Assembly: GCF_051201015.1 (NCBI RefSeq)
Contig: NZ_JBPEHI010000005.1
Strand: one strand, 5' to 3'
DNA from: Petrimonas sulfuriphila
Lineage (GTDB): Bacteria; Bacteroidota; Bacteroidia; Bacteroidales; Dysgonomonadaceae
DNA length: 64,000 bases
The position numbers and the translations under genes were made by a program. Each line of letters starts with the position of its first letter. Positions within the stretch are counted from its first letter, which is position 1. This document shows, piece by piece, positions 50,187 through 59,978 of this stretch. Under the pieces are notes generated by a model. The model was not told where the DNA came from. It made no database searches and was given only the letters and a program-made list of their open reading frames with translations.

Positions 50187-51962
50187 TTATGCATTAAATC
50201 TTACCGATGCTTTGATGGTAATACATTCTTTCCCTTTGGAGTTGCCATAAGGACGGACAGTATACGTTTTTATTCGAGCGGGGACAACAAAGGTCTCGGC
50301 ACAATGGACAACGAAAGGTTCAAAATCACCGTTTAAGCTCTCCACAATCACCGAATCGCCTTCTACCAGGTTTAGTACGTTTACCGAATCGTTGGTGTAG
50401 TGAGTTACTTTTTCCGTGAATATATGCCTCCTGGTTTCGATAAACTCATTTTTATGTAAGCCTGTTTTTTCTTCGCGTACCGTACCGGTATCGTTCAGAA
50501 TTTTCACTTTATTCACCAGTTCACGGTAGGTAAATCCGGTATCTCTTCCCCACACGATAACCTTTTTGCCCCGATCTACGTTTATCGGGCGTGGTTTTCC
50601 GTCGAGTCCCAACCGTTGCCAGTCCCAGAGCTTAAAAGTAAAAAGATTGGGTGTTGAGCTGATTTCGAGTACCAATGTGTCTTTTCCCGAACAATGTACG
50701 GTCCCTCCGGGTATAAGGAAATGATCGTGTTTCTTTACGGGAACTTTATTCACGTATTTATCCACATCAAACACAAAAAAAGGATCTTGCTGAGCTTTAT
50801 TTAGATCGGTCACCATTTCATCGGGATTTATGTCGTTTCTAAGGCCCAGATACACGTAAGTATCCTCTTTGGTATCCATAATGTAATAACTTTCATCCTG
50901 TGTATATGCCAAGCCGAAGTTTTCCCGGGCGTATTCGGTCGTTGGGTGTACCTGCAAACTGAGGTTGCCACCTCCTATGGTATCCAAAAGGTCGAACCGG
51001 ATAGGAAATTCTTTGCCAAAGCGGGCTTCGACAGGGTCTCCAAGCAACTCCCTGCTTCTCGTATACACCAGGTTAACCGAAGGCATCTCGAATTCAATGT
51101 CGTTAATTTTTAACAATAAACTGTTTTCTTCGGGTACACAGTCGAAACACCAACCAAAATTACTCACCGAACGGTCCAGATCACACACTTCTTTCATCCA
51201 TTGTCCACCCCATGGTGCCGGATCGAAAAAAGGTACTAACCGGAAAGGAGAACTTGCCGCCTTGTCCATTCCCTTGAAGAAAGTCTCTTTGTCAATTAGT
51301 TTGGGCAGATCAACTTTGACTGTGTCGAGCCAGAAATCAACGGTGTCATAGATTGTTTTTTTGTGCTTGTCCAGTACTTTCCAGTCGTTGAAAAGGCCGC
51401 GTTTGTATTGAAGAGAAAAAGTTTCCTCTTTGTTGTTCACACCCAGGCCGTTCACTTCCTTTCTTCGCATCCGTTGCTGGATCTCCCACCGGGGCATGTC
51501 TGCGTAAATGTTGATGTTGCCTGTTGTTACATATTGTGCCCCATATCCGAAGACGATCACAGTACCCGATGCCTGCTCAATACTTTCCCTGGCAAAACGG
51601 AGTTTCTCTTCATCGAAATAATCGCTGATGGAAAGGATGGAATAGAAGCCAAAAAGAATGTCTTCGGTTAAAAACTGCTCGGTCAATGCGTTAATTTCAT
51701 TTTCGGATTTAAAGATCTCCAATGTGTCGATAAGCCGTGCATTATTGATTTCTTGCAGCTTAGATTTTAATAAGTCATAGTAAACGCCTGTATAGCAGTC
51801 GACCGTCAGCAGTTTCGCATGTTCTACCTTCCCGCTCACGAAAGAGGAAATGCTTTTCCACCCTTCAAGTATAAAGCCTTTCCCGATTGTAACAGCAGGA
51901 CGCTTATCGTAATTGCTTTTTCTTTTCCGGTTCATATTTATAGTATATGTTGGGTTTTTCAT
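50187..51962 (-). CDS. Class I mannose-6-phosphate isomerase
   Basis: This protein (about 591 residues) contains the type I phosphomannose isomerase domain in its second half: GGNLSLQVHPTTEYARE (zinc-binding Gln and His) near residue 320 and FLIPGGTVHCSGKDTLVLEIS near 420. It converts mannose-6-phosphate to fructose-6-phosphate. The N-terminal ~230 residues are an extra domain seen in long Bacteroidetes homologues (VTIGKGFILEGWKSI, TVIVFGYGAQYV) and look kinase-like, but I cannot assign it. A -7 box lies at 51988-51995. Starts at 51977 and 51935 are also possible. Confidence 0.88.
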   Translation of the reverse strand: MKNPTYTINMNRKRKSNYDKRPAVTIGKGFILEGWKSISSFVSGKVEHAKLLTVDCYTGVYYDLLKSKLQEINNARLIDTLEIFKSENEINALTEQFLTEDILFGFYSILSISDYFDEEKLRFARESIEQASGTVIVFGYGAQYVTTGNINIYADMPRWEIQQRMRRKEVNGLGVNNKEETFSLQYKRGLFNDWKVLDKHKKTIYDTVDFWLDTVKVDLPKLIDKETFFKGMDKAASSPFRLVPFFDPAPWGGQWMKEVCDLDRSVSNFGWCFDCVPEENSLLLKINDIEFEMPSVNLVYTRSRELLGDPVEARFGKEFPIRFDLLDTIGGGNLSLQVHPTTEYARENFGLAYTQDESYYIMDTKEDTYVYLGLRNDINPDEMVTDLNKAQQDPFFVFDVDKYVNKVPVKKHDHFLIPGGTVHCSGKDTLVLEISSTPNLFTFKLWDWQRLGLDGKPRPINVDRGKKVIVWGRDTGFTYRELVNKVKILNDTGTVREEKTGLHKNEFIETRRHIFTEKVTHYTNDSVNVLNLVEGDSVIVESLNGDFEPFVVHCAETFVVPARIKTYTVRPYGNSKGKECITIKASVRFNA

Positions 51963-51987
51963 CGTATGTATGAACATGCTTCGGGTG

Positions 51988-51995
51988 CAAAAATA
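51988..51995 (-). promoter_or_regulatory. -7 box of the mannose operon
   Basis: TATTTTTG on the minus strand matches TAnnTTTG, 26 bases before the chosen start of the isomerase. The GntR regulator gene lies just upstream on the same strand. Confidence 0.45.
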
Positions 51996-52061
51996 ATCAA
52001 TATCTCTGCTGTTGAATCTTATTTTGTGTTTTTTATGTTTTTTTAATGGATGAGGTCTGGC

Positions 52062-52817
52062 TTAAAAATTGGAAGAAAAAGATCTGGACTCTCTGACGCT
52101 TTCAATCTTATAACTGAATGAATCGGCTCTGTACCAACCGATATTGTATTCTATTGGCAGATCGTTTATGTCGCTTACAAATCTTTTACGGATAAGGATT
52201 GGATCTCCGACTTCAATTTCTAATTTTCCAGCAATGAATGGATTGGCACCGGATGCCCGGATTTCTTCTCTTGATGTTTTTACGATAATATTATAATCAT
52301 TTTCCAATATTTCGTATAATGGCCGGTTAAAGTTCTCCGTACCATCCATTCTGATTTTAGGATTAAATTCCGAATGAAAATAGACAAAAGGGAAATTTTC
52401 TTTGCCGCGCAATCTTTCTAAACGCAGGACCTTCACCTGGTTAGTGATTTCAAAAAACTGCCTGGCATTTTCAGTGGGAGCCTGTTTGCTGATGTGTAGT
52501 TCGAAGTTTTCAATTTTCACTCCCAATACTTTCATTTCCTGTGAAAAACTCAGCCAGTTGGTAGCTTCGCTGTATAAATTCTTTTCGGCAACTCTTGTCC
52601 CTACGCCCTTTTTGCGTATCAACAACCCTTCCGTGACCAAGGTGTTGATGGATTGTCTTAATGTGTTTCTCGATATTTTTAATTGTTCAGACAATTCTAC
52701 TTCGTTGGGCAGCATTTTCCCTTCTTTGTACTCTTCCTTCGTTATCAAGGCGCGAAGAAGCATTTCTGCTTGTTTGTGTAGAGGGACAGGGCTGTTGCGG
52801 TCTATTTTTAATTTCAT
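52062..52817 (-). CDS. GntR family regulator with UTRA domain
   Basis: This 251-residue regulator has an N-terminal GntR winged helix (about 5-70; ELSEQLKISRNTLRQSINTLVTEGLL) and a C-terminal UTRA effector domain (about 90-245; LRLERLRGKENFPFVYFHSEF). UTRA-type GntR proteins bind sugar phosphates and repress uptake and catabolic genes. It is directly upstream of the mannose-6-phosphate isomerase operon on the same strand, so it probably controls that operon. Confidence 0.92.
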   Translation of the reverse strand: MKLKIDRNSPVPLHKQAEMLLRALITKEEYKEGKMLPNEVELSEQLKISRNTLRQSINTLVTEGLLIRKKGVGTRVAEKNLYSEATNWLSFSQEMKVLGVKIENFELHISKQAPTENARQFFEITNQVKVLRLERLRGKENFPFVYFHSEFNPKIRMDGTENFNRPLYEILENDYNIIVKTSREEIRASGANPFIAGKLEIEVGDPILIRKRFVSDINDLPIEYNIGWYRADSFSYKIESVRESRSFSSNF

Positions 52818-52904
52818 TTTTTTTGTGCAAAGTAAAAAATTTAAGTCTCGTCATAGATTGATCACTGTCTCGTATGGCTAAATAAGATCTGTATTGAGGT
52901 TCTT

Positions 52905-54389
52905 TTATTCTACTTCCCGTTGATTCCTGAAGTCATAAAATGTTTTTCTCATCAGGTCGGCGAGCGATAATTGATAATTGATATAGGCCCTCAGGTGGGA
53001 AGTATATGCGTTGTTCAACCTGTTTCTCTCTAAAGCCAAGCCTTGGCTGTCGATATCTCCGTCAGAAAAACGCTGCCGTGTTATCTCGAAACTCTTTTCA
53101 GCGACTAAAACATTCTTTTCCAGGACTTGTAGCCTTTTCAAGTTGCTGTTTATGCTGGCGATGAGGTTTTTGACTTCAGTTTCTATTTCCCGTTCAACTT
53201 CTTCTTTGCGGTAATTGTACTGTTTTAGCCTCGATTCCGCTGCCCTTACCAAGGCCCGGTTTTCCCCCCAGTCCAAAATGGGTATGGTGACGGTCAGTCC
53301 GATTCCGTAGCTTGAGTTTCTGTCAACAAGATTGTTGTACGAGTTTTTGATCGATTGCATAAAACTGATGTTTGCCCGGTGATCAATACCTGCCCTTTCG
53401 AAGTACGCATCCACACTTCCTTTTATCAGTCCGTTGGCTTTTTGTTGCTTAATGTTAAGCTTTTGCAACTCGATTTGAATTTCCTGTTCCCGGACTTCCA
53501 AACGGTTTTTCAGGGCTAACTCAACTGCTTTTGCCGGATCGATAAGGACGATTTGATAGTTCAGTTGGTTATTCAAGGCTATGCTGTCATTCAGGTCTAA
53601 TCCCAATAATTCCTTGAATGAATTTCTTGCTGATACTTCATTTAAGACGGCAATATCGTGATTATTCTGAGCTTCGGCCAAATCCACCTCCATTTGAAGT
53701 GCATCTACTTCGCGGATGAGTCCGGCGGCAAATTTATTTTTTGATATTTCGTGAGCTTCCATCTGTCGCTCCAGGTCGAGAGACGCAATTTCGGTGCTCC
53801 GCTGCAACGACAGTAAATTGTAATATGAACTGCTTACCTGATAAATAAGGTTCAATTCTTCTCTTTTGAACTGTTTGCTGGAGCGCTCATAATCCAGTTC
53901 GGCCCTTTTCAGGGTAGATTTAATGCTGTTGTAGGCATAAAACGAATTGAGCGGTTGGTTAAATCCAATCCGGGAACGCAGGCGCGATGAACGGAAATTG
54001 TTTTTAAGGTCTTCGCTGCTCGACAGCATATTGTTGATGAAAATATTGCCATCGGTAGGGAGTGGTTGATTGATGGTCAGCACTCCGGAGTATCCCAGTT
54101 CTTTTACCGGATAGTAATAAGTAATTCCTGTAGTATCTTTCCAACTCTCGATGGTTTCGTTGTACTGCGGCGCGCCGAGGGTCATATCGATATGTGTTTT
54201 CAACCGGCTTGTTGCTGATTTCAGGTTGAATTCGGCAATTTTGAGGTCTTCGCTTAACCTCAACATGCTGTAGCTCTTTTTCTTGGCTATTTCTATACTC
54301 TCTTCCAGGGTAAGCGTGTAAGCCGACTGGCTTTGGAGCAATAAACAATAAATGAATATAAATGAACCTGCTAAAAGAAGTTTTTTCAT
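52905..54389 (-). CDS. TolC family outer membrane efflux protein
   Basis: This 494-residue protein has a signal peptide (about 1-22) and two outer-membrane efflux domains made of long helices (ESIEIAKKKSYSMLRLSEDL; then EIETEVKNLIASINSNLKRLQVLEKNVLVAEKSFEI). It forms the exit duct for the tripartite pump encoded by the five upstream genes. Its start overlaps the ATPase stop by ATGA. It is the last gene of the operon. Confidence 0.93.
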   Translation of the reverse strand: MKKLLLAGSFIFIYCLLLQSQSAYTLTLEESIEIAKKKSYSMLRLSEDLKIAEFNLKSATSRLKTHIDMTLGAPQYNETIESWKDTTGITYYYPVKELGYSGVLTINQPLPTDGNIFINNMLSSSEDLKNNFRSSRLRSRIGFNQPLNSFYAYNSIKSTLKRAELDYERSSKQFKREELNLIYQVSSSYYNLLSLQRSTEIASLDLERQMEAHEISKNKFAAGLIREVDALQMEVDLAEAQNNHDIAVLNEVSARNSFKELLGLDLNDSIALNNQLNYQIVLIDPAKAVELALKNRLEVREQEIQIELQKLNIKQQKANGLIKGSVDAYFERAGIDHRANISFMQSIKNSYNNLVDRNSSYGIGLTVTIPILDWGENRALVRAAESRLKQYNYRKEEVEREIETEVKNLIASINSNLKRLQVLEKNVLVAEKSFEITRQRFSDGDIDSQGLALERNRLNNAYTSHLRAYINYQLSLADLMRKTFYDFRNQREVE

Positions 54390-55117
54390 GTTATTTCGTC
54401 ATTTTGAAATGTATTCAAAGAGGGTAGGGAAGTCCTTTTTTGGTTAGGCTTGTCGGAATGAATCATGCCGTCTTTCAGGTAAATGTTCCGATGAGCGTAA
54501 CTGGCGATTTCTTGCTCGTGAGTGATTAAAATAATTGTGTTCCCTTCGGCATGCAGTTCCTCAAATAACCGCATAATTTCTATTCCTGTTTTTGAATCGA
54601 GGGCACCGGTCGGCTCATCGGCCAGCAAAATACCCGGAGTAGTCACTAACGCCCTGGCAATGGCCACACGTTGTCTTTGGCCTCCGCTTAGCTCAGCAGG
54701 TTTATGAGTTACCCGATCCGACAGCCCGACCCTGTCCAACGCCCTCAACGCTCTTTCTTTGCGCTCCGCACCCGGCGTTCCTGCGTAAATCAGGGGGAGT
54801 TCCACGTTTTGAATGGCATTTAGTCGTGGCAATAGGTTGAAATTCTGAAAGATAAAGCCTATTTCCTTGTTACGCATGATCGATAGGGCATCGTCGTCCA
54901 ATGTGCTTACATCAACATCGTTAAAGTAATAATGACCGCTCGAGGCCGTATCCAGGCATCCCAGGATATTCATTAACGTTGACTTTCCCGAACCCGATGG
55001 TCCCATAATAGCAACGTATTCGTTTTTCTCTATATTGAGGTTTATGCCGTGGATAACAGGTATTTCGGCATCTCCCAACAAGTAATTCTTTTTTAAGTCT
55101 TTTATCTCAATCAGCAT
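54386..55117 (-). CDS. MacB/LolD-type ABC transporter ATP-binding protein
   Basis: This 243-residue ATPase has Walker A GPSGSGKST, the signature ELSGGQRQRVAIARALV and Walker B GILLADEPTGALD. It powers the adjacent MacB-type permease; in Escherichia coli MacB these two parts are fused, here they are split. The order adaptors, permease, ATPase, TolC fits a macrolide-type or peptide exporter. Confidence 0.95.
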   Translation of the reverse strand: MLIEIKDLKKNYLLGDAEIPVIHGINLNIEKNEYVAIMGPSGSGKSTLMNILGCLDTASSGHYYFNDVDVSTLDDDALSIMRNKEIGFIFQNFNLLPRLNAIQNVELPLIYAGTPGAERKERALRALDRVGLSDRVTHKPAELSGGQRQRVAIARALVTTPGILLADEPTGALDSKTGIEIMRLFEELHAEGNTIILITHEQEIASYAHRNIYLKDGMIHSDKPNQKRTSLPSLNTFQNDEIT

Positions 55118-55134
55118 AATTTCTAACTTGTTTT

Positions 55135-56373
55135 TTATTCGTATCGAATGGAGTCGACCGGTTTTAAATTGGCGGCGTTCTTTGCCGGTAAATAACCGAA
55201 GCTCACTCCCACGATTACCGAAAAAGAGAAGGCTATAAAGACAGAGTAGGGCTTTATAAAAGTGTTTATATCGGTGAACAGCGAAACTATGAGCGACAGG
55301 ACAATGCCGGTGAGGACACCGATGATACCGCCCGTGATACTTATTGCCACCGATTCGGTGACGAACTGGCTCATTATATCTATTTTACGGGCACCGACCG
55401 AGCGGCGGATACCAATTTCCCGTGTCCGTTCCATCACGGTTGCCAACATGATATTCATAATTCCGATACCGCCCACCAACAGTGATATGGCAGCAATAGC
55501 GCCTAACAGAAAATTATAGATTTGGCGTTCTTTTTCCTCTTGTTTTAGTAATTCGTAAGGAATTACAATGCTGTAGTCGTCGTTATTGAAATGATGGCGG
55601 CGCAGGATTTCGTTAATAATTTTGGAGGCTTCTACCAGTTTATCCGAATTTTTTAGTTGAACGGTTATTTGCTGAATTTCACTGGAGAGTGCATTCTCGC
55701 GAGTGAACCGGTTCAGAAATAAGGAGAGGGGCACAAACACATCCGTATTCAGGTCACGTGCAGCCAATTCGCCAACGGTTTCCGTAAAAAGGCTCTTCGA
55801 TTCCAGTACGCCAATAACTTCCAGCCACTGATCGTCAATTTTTACCAGTTTACCTATCGGATCCTCTCCTTTAAAAAAACCGGCTGCCACGCCGGCACCC
55901 AGCACGCAGACTTTCAGGCGCTCGTTATAATGTTTGTCATTGATGAAATAACCGTTCCGTACCTTGTAATTCATCATGGCTTGAAAGTCGGGAGTGATGC
56001 CGATAATGGTGGACTTTACCGATTTATCGTTGTATCTCACATCTGTGTTTTTCTCAGCCTGTGAGGCGATTCTTTCCACTCCGGGCACGATTTCCCGAAT
56101 CACTTGGGCATCCTGGATGGAAAGCCCTTGCGAGAACTTCGCCCTTACTTCTTCCAACTCTTCATCGGACAGTGTTTTTTCGCGGATGATGATGTTGTTT
56201 ACACCCAGATCCTGGTATTTAGCAATGGCTTCACGCTTGGCCCCTTCTCCGATTGATAACATTGTGATAACGGATGCCACTCCGAAGATGATTCCCAACA
56301 TAGTAAGGAAAGAACGGAACTTATGGTCCACTAGTCCTTGAAGCGCCAAACGAATATTTTCACCGTACTGCAT
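55135..56373 (-). CDS. MacB-type ABC transporter permease
   Basis: This 412-residue permease has four transmembrane helices: one near residues 20-42 (FLTMLGIIFGVASVITMLSI) and three near 285-400, with a large periplasmic domain between. The MacB periplasmic core (about 45-250) and the FtsX-like C-terminal domain (LVGGIGIMNIMLATVMERTREIGIRRSVGA) are clear. It works as a mechanotransmission transporter, moving substrate from periplasm to TolC. Confidence 0.94.
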   Translation of the reverse strand: MQYGENIRLALQGLVDHKFRSFLTMLGIIFGVASVITMLSIGEGAKREAIAKYQDLGVNNIIIREKTLSDEELEEVRAKFSQGLSIQDAQVIREIVPGVERIASQAEKNTDVRYNDKSVKSTIIGITPDFQAMMNYKVRNGYFINDKHYNERLKVCVLGAGVAAGFFKGEDPIGKLVKIDDQWLEVIGVLESKSLFTETVGELAARDLNTDVFVPLSLFLNRFTRENALSSEIQQITVQLKNSDKLVEASKIINEILRRHHFNNDDYSIVIPYELLKQEEKERQIYNFLLGAIAAISLLVGGIGIMNIMLATVMERTREIGIRRSVGARKIDIMSQFVTESVAISITGGIIGVLTGIVLSLIVSLFTDINTFIKPYSVFIAFSFSVIVGVSFGYLPAKNAANLKPVDSIRYE

Positions 56374-56381
56374 AATTTACT

Positions 56382-57383
56382 TTATAAAAATTCACAACTT
56401 ACTGTCATCCCGGGTTTTAATCGTTCATCGGGTTTTATTATCTTTACTTCCACATCGAATACTTTCTGCCGGGATTTTTGGTCTTTCAGCCTGCAAAGTT
56501 TGCCGATATAGACAATCTCCCCTTCGAAAACAACTTTAGGCATGGCATCCAGCCTTACCGCAACTTTCTGGTTAAGTGCTACTTTCAAAAAGTCGGTTTC
56601 GTTCACCTGCGTATTCACTTTCATAAATTCCAGTTCCGGAACTATGGCGAGGTTATTGCCGGCATATATGTTGTCTCCGATCTTGTAAATGTTCCTGTTG
56701 GAATTTTGCCAGTTTGTCGCAATTTGAAACACCCCTGATACGGGTGCGCGTAAGGTCAGCAAAGGTATGAGGTTCTTTGCATTTTCAACCTCTTTTTTTA
56801 TTTGTTCAACCCTGATTTCCTGTATTTTAAGCTCGCTGGTATTGATAGCTTTGTTCAGTTCGTAGATTTTTTTCTCTTTTTCGAGGTTGATGACAGCTTG
56901 TTCGTATTCGAGCTGTTTTATTTTTCGCAATCGCTCCGATTCGAACCGGGAGGCCTCCCATTCAATTTTTTTCAAATCGAATGCTGCAGACTCGTTTCTT
57001 ATTTTCGATTCGCTTTCCTGTTTTTTGTTTTCTTGTTCTACATAGAGTTTTTCCAGAACCGCCAGTTGTGTTTCGAGGTTGCTCTCGCTTTCCAAAATGT
57101 ACTTGTTGATATCAGCCGGGTCGAGTTGCGCTATGGAATCGCCTTTTTTTACAATCTCTCCGTGGTTCAACAACCCCACAATTTTCATCTGGTACCATTG
57201 CCTCCCATACCGGCTGACAACGACCGAACGGGAATTTACTGCCGCCAGTTCCCCGGTTTCCACAATAACACTGCCGTCGGAAGTTCTTCTTTCGCTCTCC
57301 GATTCTGAACTTCTTTTGCATGAAAAAAGAAGTGCTGCGACGAGGACAACAGAAAACAGGCTATATAATTGTGATCTTTTCAT
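56382..57383 (-). CDS. HlyD/MacA-type periplasmic adaptor lipoprotein (third of three)
   Basis: This 333-residue protein has a lipobox (AALLFSC, Cys22), a lipoyl-like half (GLLNHGEIVKKGDSIAQLDPADI), a long coiled coil (about 100-200) and the second lipoyl half plus beta-barrel (LTLRAPVSGVFQIA...). It joins the pump to TolC. It is shorter than the other two adaptors because it ends soon after the beta-barrel. Its start and the previous stop share one base. Confidence 0.88.
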   Translation of the reverse strand: MKRSQLYSLFSVVLVAALLFSCKRSSESESERRTSDGSVIVETGELAAVNSRSVVVSRYGRQWYQMKIVGLLNHGEIVKKGDSIAQLDPADINKYILESESNLETQLAVLEKLYVEQENKKQESESKIRNESAAFDLKKIEWEASRFESERLRKIKQLEYEQAVINLEKEKKIYELNKAINTSELKIQEIRVEQIKKEVENAKNLIPLLTLRAPVSGVFQIATNWQNSNRNIYKIGDNIYAGNNLAIVPELEFMKVNTQVNETDFLKVALNQKVAVRLDAMPKVVFEGEIVYIGKLCRLKDQKSRQKVFDVEVKIIKPDERLKPGMTVSCEFL

Positions 57384-58624
57384 TATATCTCCGCGTTTTC
57401 GGTTTTCTTTTCTTCCGTTTCTTTTGAAAAAGGATTTACGAGTGCTATCTCTTCACCTTCTTTTAATCCATTGACAACCACGATGTAGTCGGTGTTGTTT
57501 ATCCCGGTTTCTATTTCTGCCTTTTCGTAGCCAGTACCTTTCTTTTTGTAGACAAAATTGTTGTCTCCTTCAGTGAACAGGGCGTCTAGCGGAATATAGA
57601 GCACATCTTCAACTTTGTCCATTATTATGCGGCAGCTGACGGTGAGCCCGGGAAGCAAATTCTTATCGGACTCGTTGAGCAATATCTCAACGGGGAACAC
57701 CTTTATTTTCGATGACTCATCTTTGTTCACAGCTAGATTGGCAATCGAATTGACCGTTCCGGAAAAAACACTGTCGGAAAATGCATCGGGTTTAATTTCT
57801 ACTTTAAGCCCTTTGCTGATTTTGGCTACGTCCACTTCGTTTATCTTTACCGTAGCTTTCAGCGAAGATAAATCGGGCAATTGAATAATGGGAAACCCAC
57901 TCCAGCATTGGTCGCCAATCTGAAATTTATTGTTGCTACTCCAGTTTTTCGATAAAATGGCTATACCTGAAGAGGGGGTTACAACCGATAGCTTTTGAAG
58001 TGTTTCGTGCGCTTCGTCCAGCCTCGATTGGAATTGCATGATGGAGAGGTTTTTTTGCTTGATCTCTTCTTTCTGAATTTTTATACGGTTCTCAATTTGC
58101 TCTTTAGCTCTTTCCAGCGCAATTTCTGCTTTATCGAGGTTTAGCTGGATCTCTTTTTTCTTGATATCCGATTCGTACCCGGCAGACTCGAAGCGGATTT
58201 TCGATATTTCGTGCGAAATGCGTGTAACTTCATAAGCTGCCTTCAGCTCTTCGAGCTCCGATTGTTGCTGTGCTTTCATTTTATCGAACTCGGCCCGTGC
58301 AATCTCTAAACTCGATTCTGCCTCCACAATGCCTTTTAGAACTTCCGACGGGTCAAACACAATCAGCGTGTCTCCTGCTTTCACTTCCTGCCCGTCCTTG
58401 ACCAGCTCGGTGATTTTAAGGTTCCCGTATCGCCACGAAATCATCGGTGCTACAATGTTGATGGACTTAATGGCCTCTATCTCTCCTTCTTCATACAAGT
58501 CGAGAAATAAAGTGCCCTGAGTTACTTTTCCAACAGGTATTTGTTGGGTTTCCTTTTTTTTGCACGCTACAAAAAGTAGCGAACAAATAACGATGAGGAT
58601 CCATGTTTTTGAAAAATTCTTCAT
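57383..58624 (-). CDS. HlyD/MacA-type periplasmic adaptor lipoprotein (second of three)
   Basis: This 413-residue adaptor has a lipobox (LLFVAC, Cys21), a lipoyl half (ITELVKDGQEVKAGDTLIVFDPSE), a long coiled coil, the matching lipoyl half (VVTPSSGIAIL), a beta-barrel and a membrane-proximal domain (ALFTEGDNNFVYKKKGTGYEKAEIETGI). It is a complete adaptor and on its own would suffice for one pump. Confidence 0.9.
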   Translation of the reverse strand: MKNFSKTWILIVICSLLFVACKKKETQQIPVGKVTQGTLFLDLYEEGEIEAIKSINIVAPMISWRYGNLKITELVKDGQEVKAGDTLIVFDPSEVLKGIVEAESSLEIARAEFDKMKAQQQSELEELKAAYEVTRISHEISKIRFESAGYESDIKKKEIQLNLDKAEIALERAKEQIENRIKIQKEEIKQKNLSIMQFQSRLDEAHETLQKLSVVTPSSGIAILSKNWSSNNKFQIGDQCWSGFPIIQLPDLSSLKATVKINEVDVAKISKGLKVEIKPDAFSDSVFSGTVNSIANLAVNKDESSKIKVFPVEILLNESDKNLLPGLTVSCRIIMDKVEDVLYIPLDALFTEGDNNFVYKKKGTGYEKAEIETGINNTDYIVVVNGLKEGEEIALVNPFSKETEEKKTENAEI

Positions 58625-58644
58625 ATTGCTGCAATGGCTTGAAA

Positions 58645-59853
58645 TTATTTTGTTTTTCCTCTCACCATCGATGGCGGCGGTTTTATTAACGCAATTACTT
58701 CTCCCGGTTTTAATCCGTCTGATACGATAGCTTCTTTGGAAGAAGAGAGTCCGGTTGTTATTGGACGCATCTCGTATTTGTTTTTCTTCTTCACATACAC
58801 AACTTTAAGGGAGTCTTCTTCATAAATGGCAATTTGTGGAACCACGATTGTGTCGCGGATTTGTTTTATGAATACCCGGCAATTTGCTGTGAAACCGGGT
58901 TCAGGGAGTTGCAGTGCGCTGTCTACAGATGCTTCTACCTCAAAAAACTTTACCTTCGAATCCCTTTTATAGGGTTGGCCTACGGGCAGTTTTTTGGTGA
59001 TTTTTCCATAGGCGACGTTGTTGGGCATAGCATCGAAACTGAAGCTAACGGAATCGTTCTCGTTTATCTGGCGAAAGTCCACTTCCCCCGCCATCATTTT
59101 TACCTTCATTTCCGAAACTTCAGGCATGGTGATCAACGGCATGTTGTTCCATACATTGTCACCCACCTTCAGTTTTTCTCCTGTCATCCGGGAATTAGAG
59201 ACAACGGTTAGTCCTTTACGCGGGGAGCGTATGGTTAAGCCGTCGAGAATGGTCTTTGCGGAGGCTAACCGGTTGGTTAATTGTTGAATATTAAGCTCCA
59301 ATTTTCTTACCTCTGATTGATTGATGATCTCGAGGGCTTCGAGCTTCTTCTCAAATTTATTTTTTTCGATTAGCGCCCGTTCAAGCTCTAATTCCTTGAT
59401 TCGTTTCTGTGTAGGAGTGGCGAAATGTAATTGGAGGGAGTCTAATTGCGCTATTTCGGTATCGGCTTTATTGTTTTTTACTTGTGCCTCAAGCAGGGCG
59501 TACTGCATCTGTAAATCAGCTTTTACCTTGCTTAATTCGGCTACTGCAGTTTCCAACTGCATCGCTAAGTTATCGTGAAGGGTTTTACGGTCATTGTCTT
59601 CGAGAATGCACACAACATCTCCTTCATTGACATGCGTTCCGTCATCAATAAGGAAAGTAATAATGGCATCCACATTGCTAGGACAGGCTATTGTTGTGTA
59701 TCGGACAGGTTCAGCAACGCCGTCGATCATCAGGGTGTTTTCAAAATTGGACGTTAGTACAGGGTATGTTGAGATCTTTTCTTTATTGCTCTTGTTGCAT
59801 GAACAGATTAACAATAAAAAGGCCAGCATCCATAAAATTACATATCTTTCCAC
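58645..59853 (-). CDS. HlyD/MacA-type periplasmic adaptor lipoprotein (first of three)
   Basis: This 402-residue adaptor is the first gene of the efflux operon. It has a lipobox (LLLICSC), a lipoyl half (ITFLIDDGTHVNEGDVVCILEDND), a coiled coil (about 85-210), the second half (LTIRSPRKGLTVV), a beta-barrel (DSVSFSFDAMPNNVAYGKI) and a membrane-proximal domain. It diverges clearly from the other two, so the three are old paralogues rather than a recent duplication. Confidence 0.9.
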   Translation of the reverse strand: MERYVILWMLAFLLLICSCNKSNKEKISTYPVLTSNFENTLMIDGVAEPVRYTTIACPSNVDAIITFLIDDGTHVNEGDVVCILEDNDRKTLHDNLAMQLETAVAELSKVKADLQMQYALLEAQVKNNKADTEIAQLDSLQLHFATPTQKRIKELELERALIEKNKFEKKLEALEIINQSEVRKLELNIQQLTNRLASAKTILDGLTIRSPRKGLTVVSNSRMTGEKLKVGDNVWNNMPLITMPEVSEMKVKMMAGEVDFRQINENDSVSFSFDAMPNNVAYGKITKKLPVGQPYKRDSKVKFFEVEASVDSALQLPEPGFTANCRVFIKQIRDTIVVPQIAIYEEDSLKVVYVKKKNKYEMRPITTGLSSSKEAIVSDGLKPGEVIALIKPPPSMVRGKTK

Positions 59854-59878
59854 GATAGTGTTTTGTAGATTATGGTCG

Positions 59879-59909
59879 CAAATGTACGATCTTCTTTTTT
59901 ATTTACGAA
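59879..59909 (-). promoter_or_regulatory. Promoter of the efflux operon
   Basis: On the minus strand TTCG (59906-59909), one base off TTTG, is followed after 19 bases by TACATTTG (59879-59886). The first adaptor gene starts at 59853, giving a short leader. Confidence 0.5.
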
Positions 59910-59978
59910 AATTAAGTAGATTCAATTAGAGAAATTTATGATTTGTTCTGAAAAGTTTAAAATCGTGGAAAAACTGCG

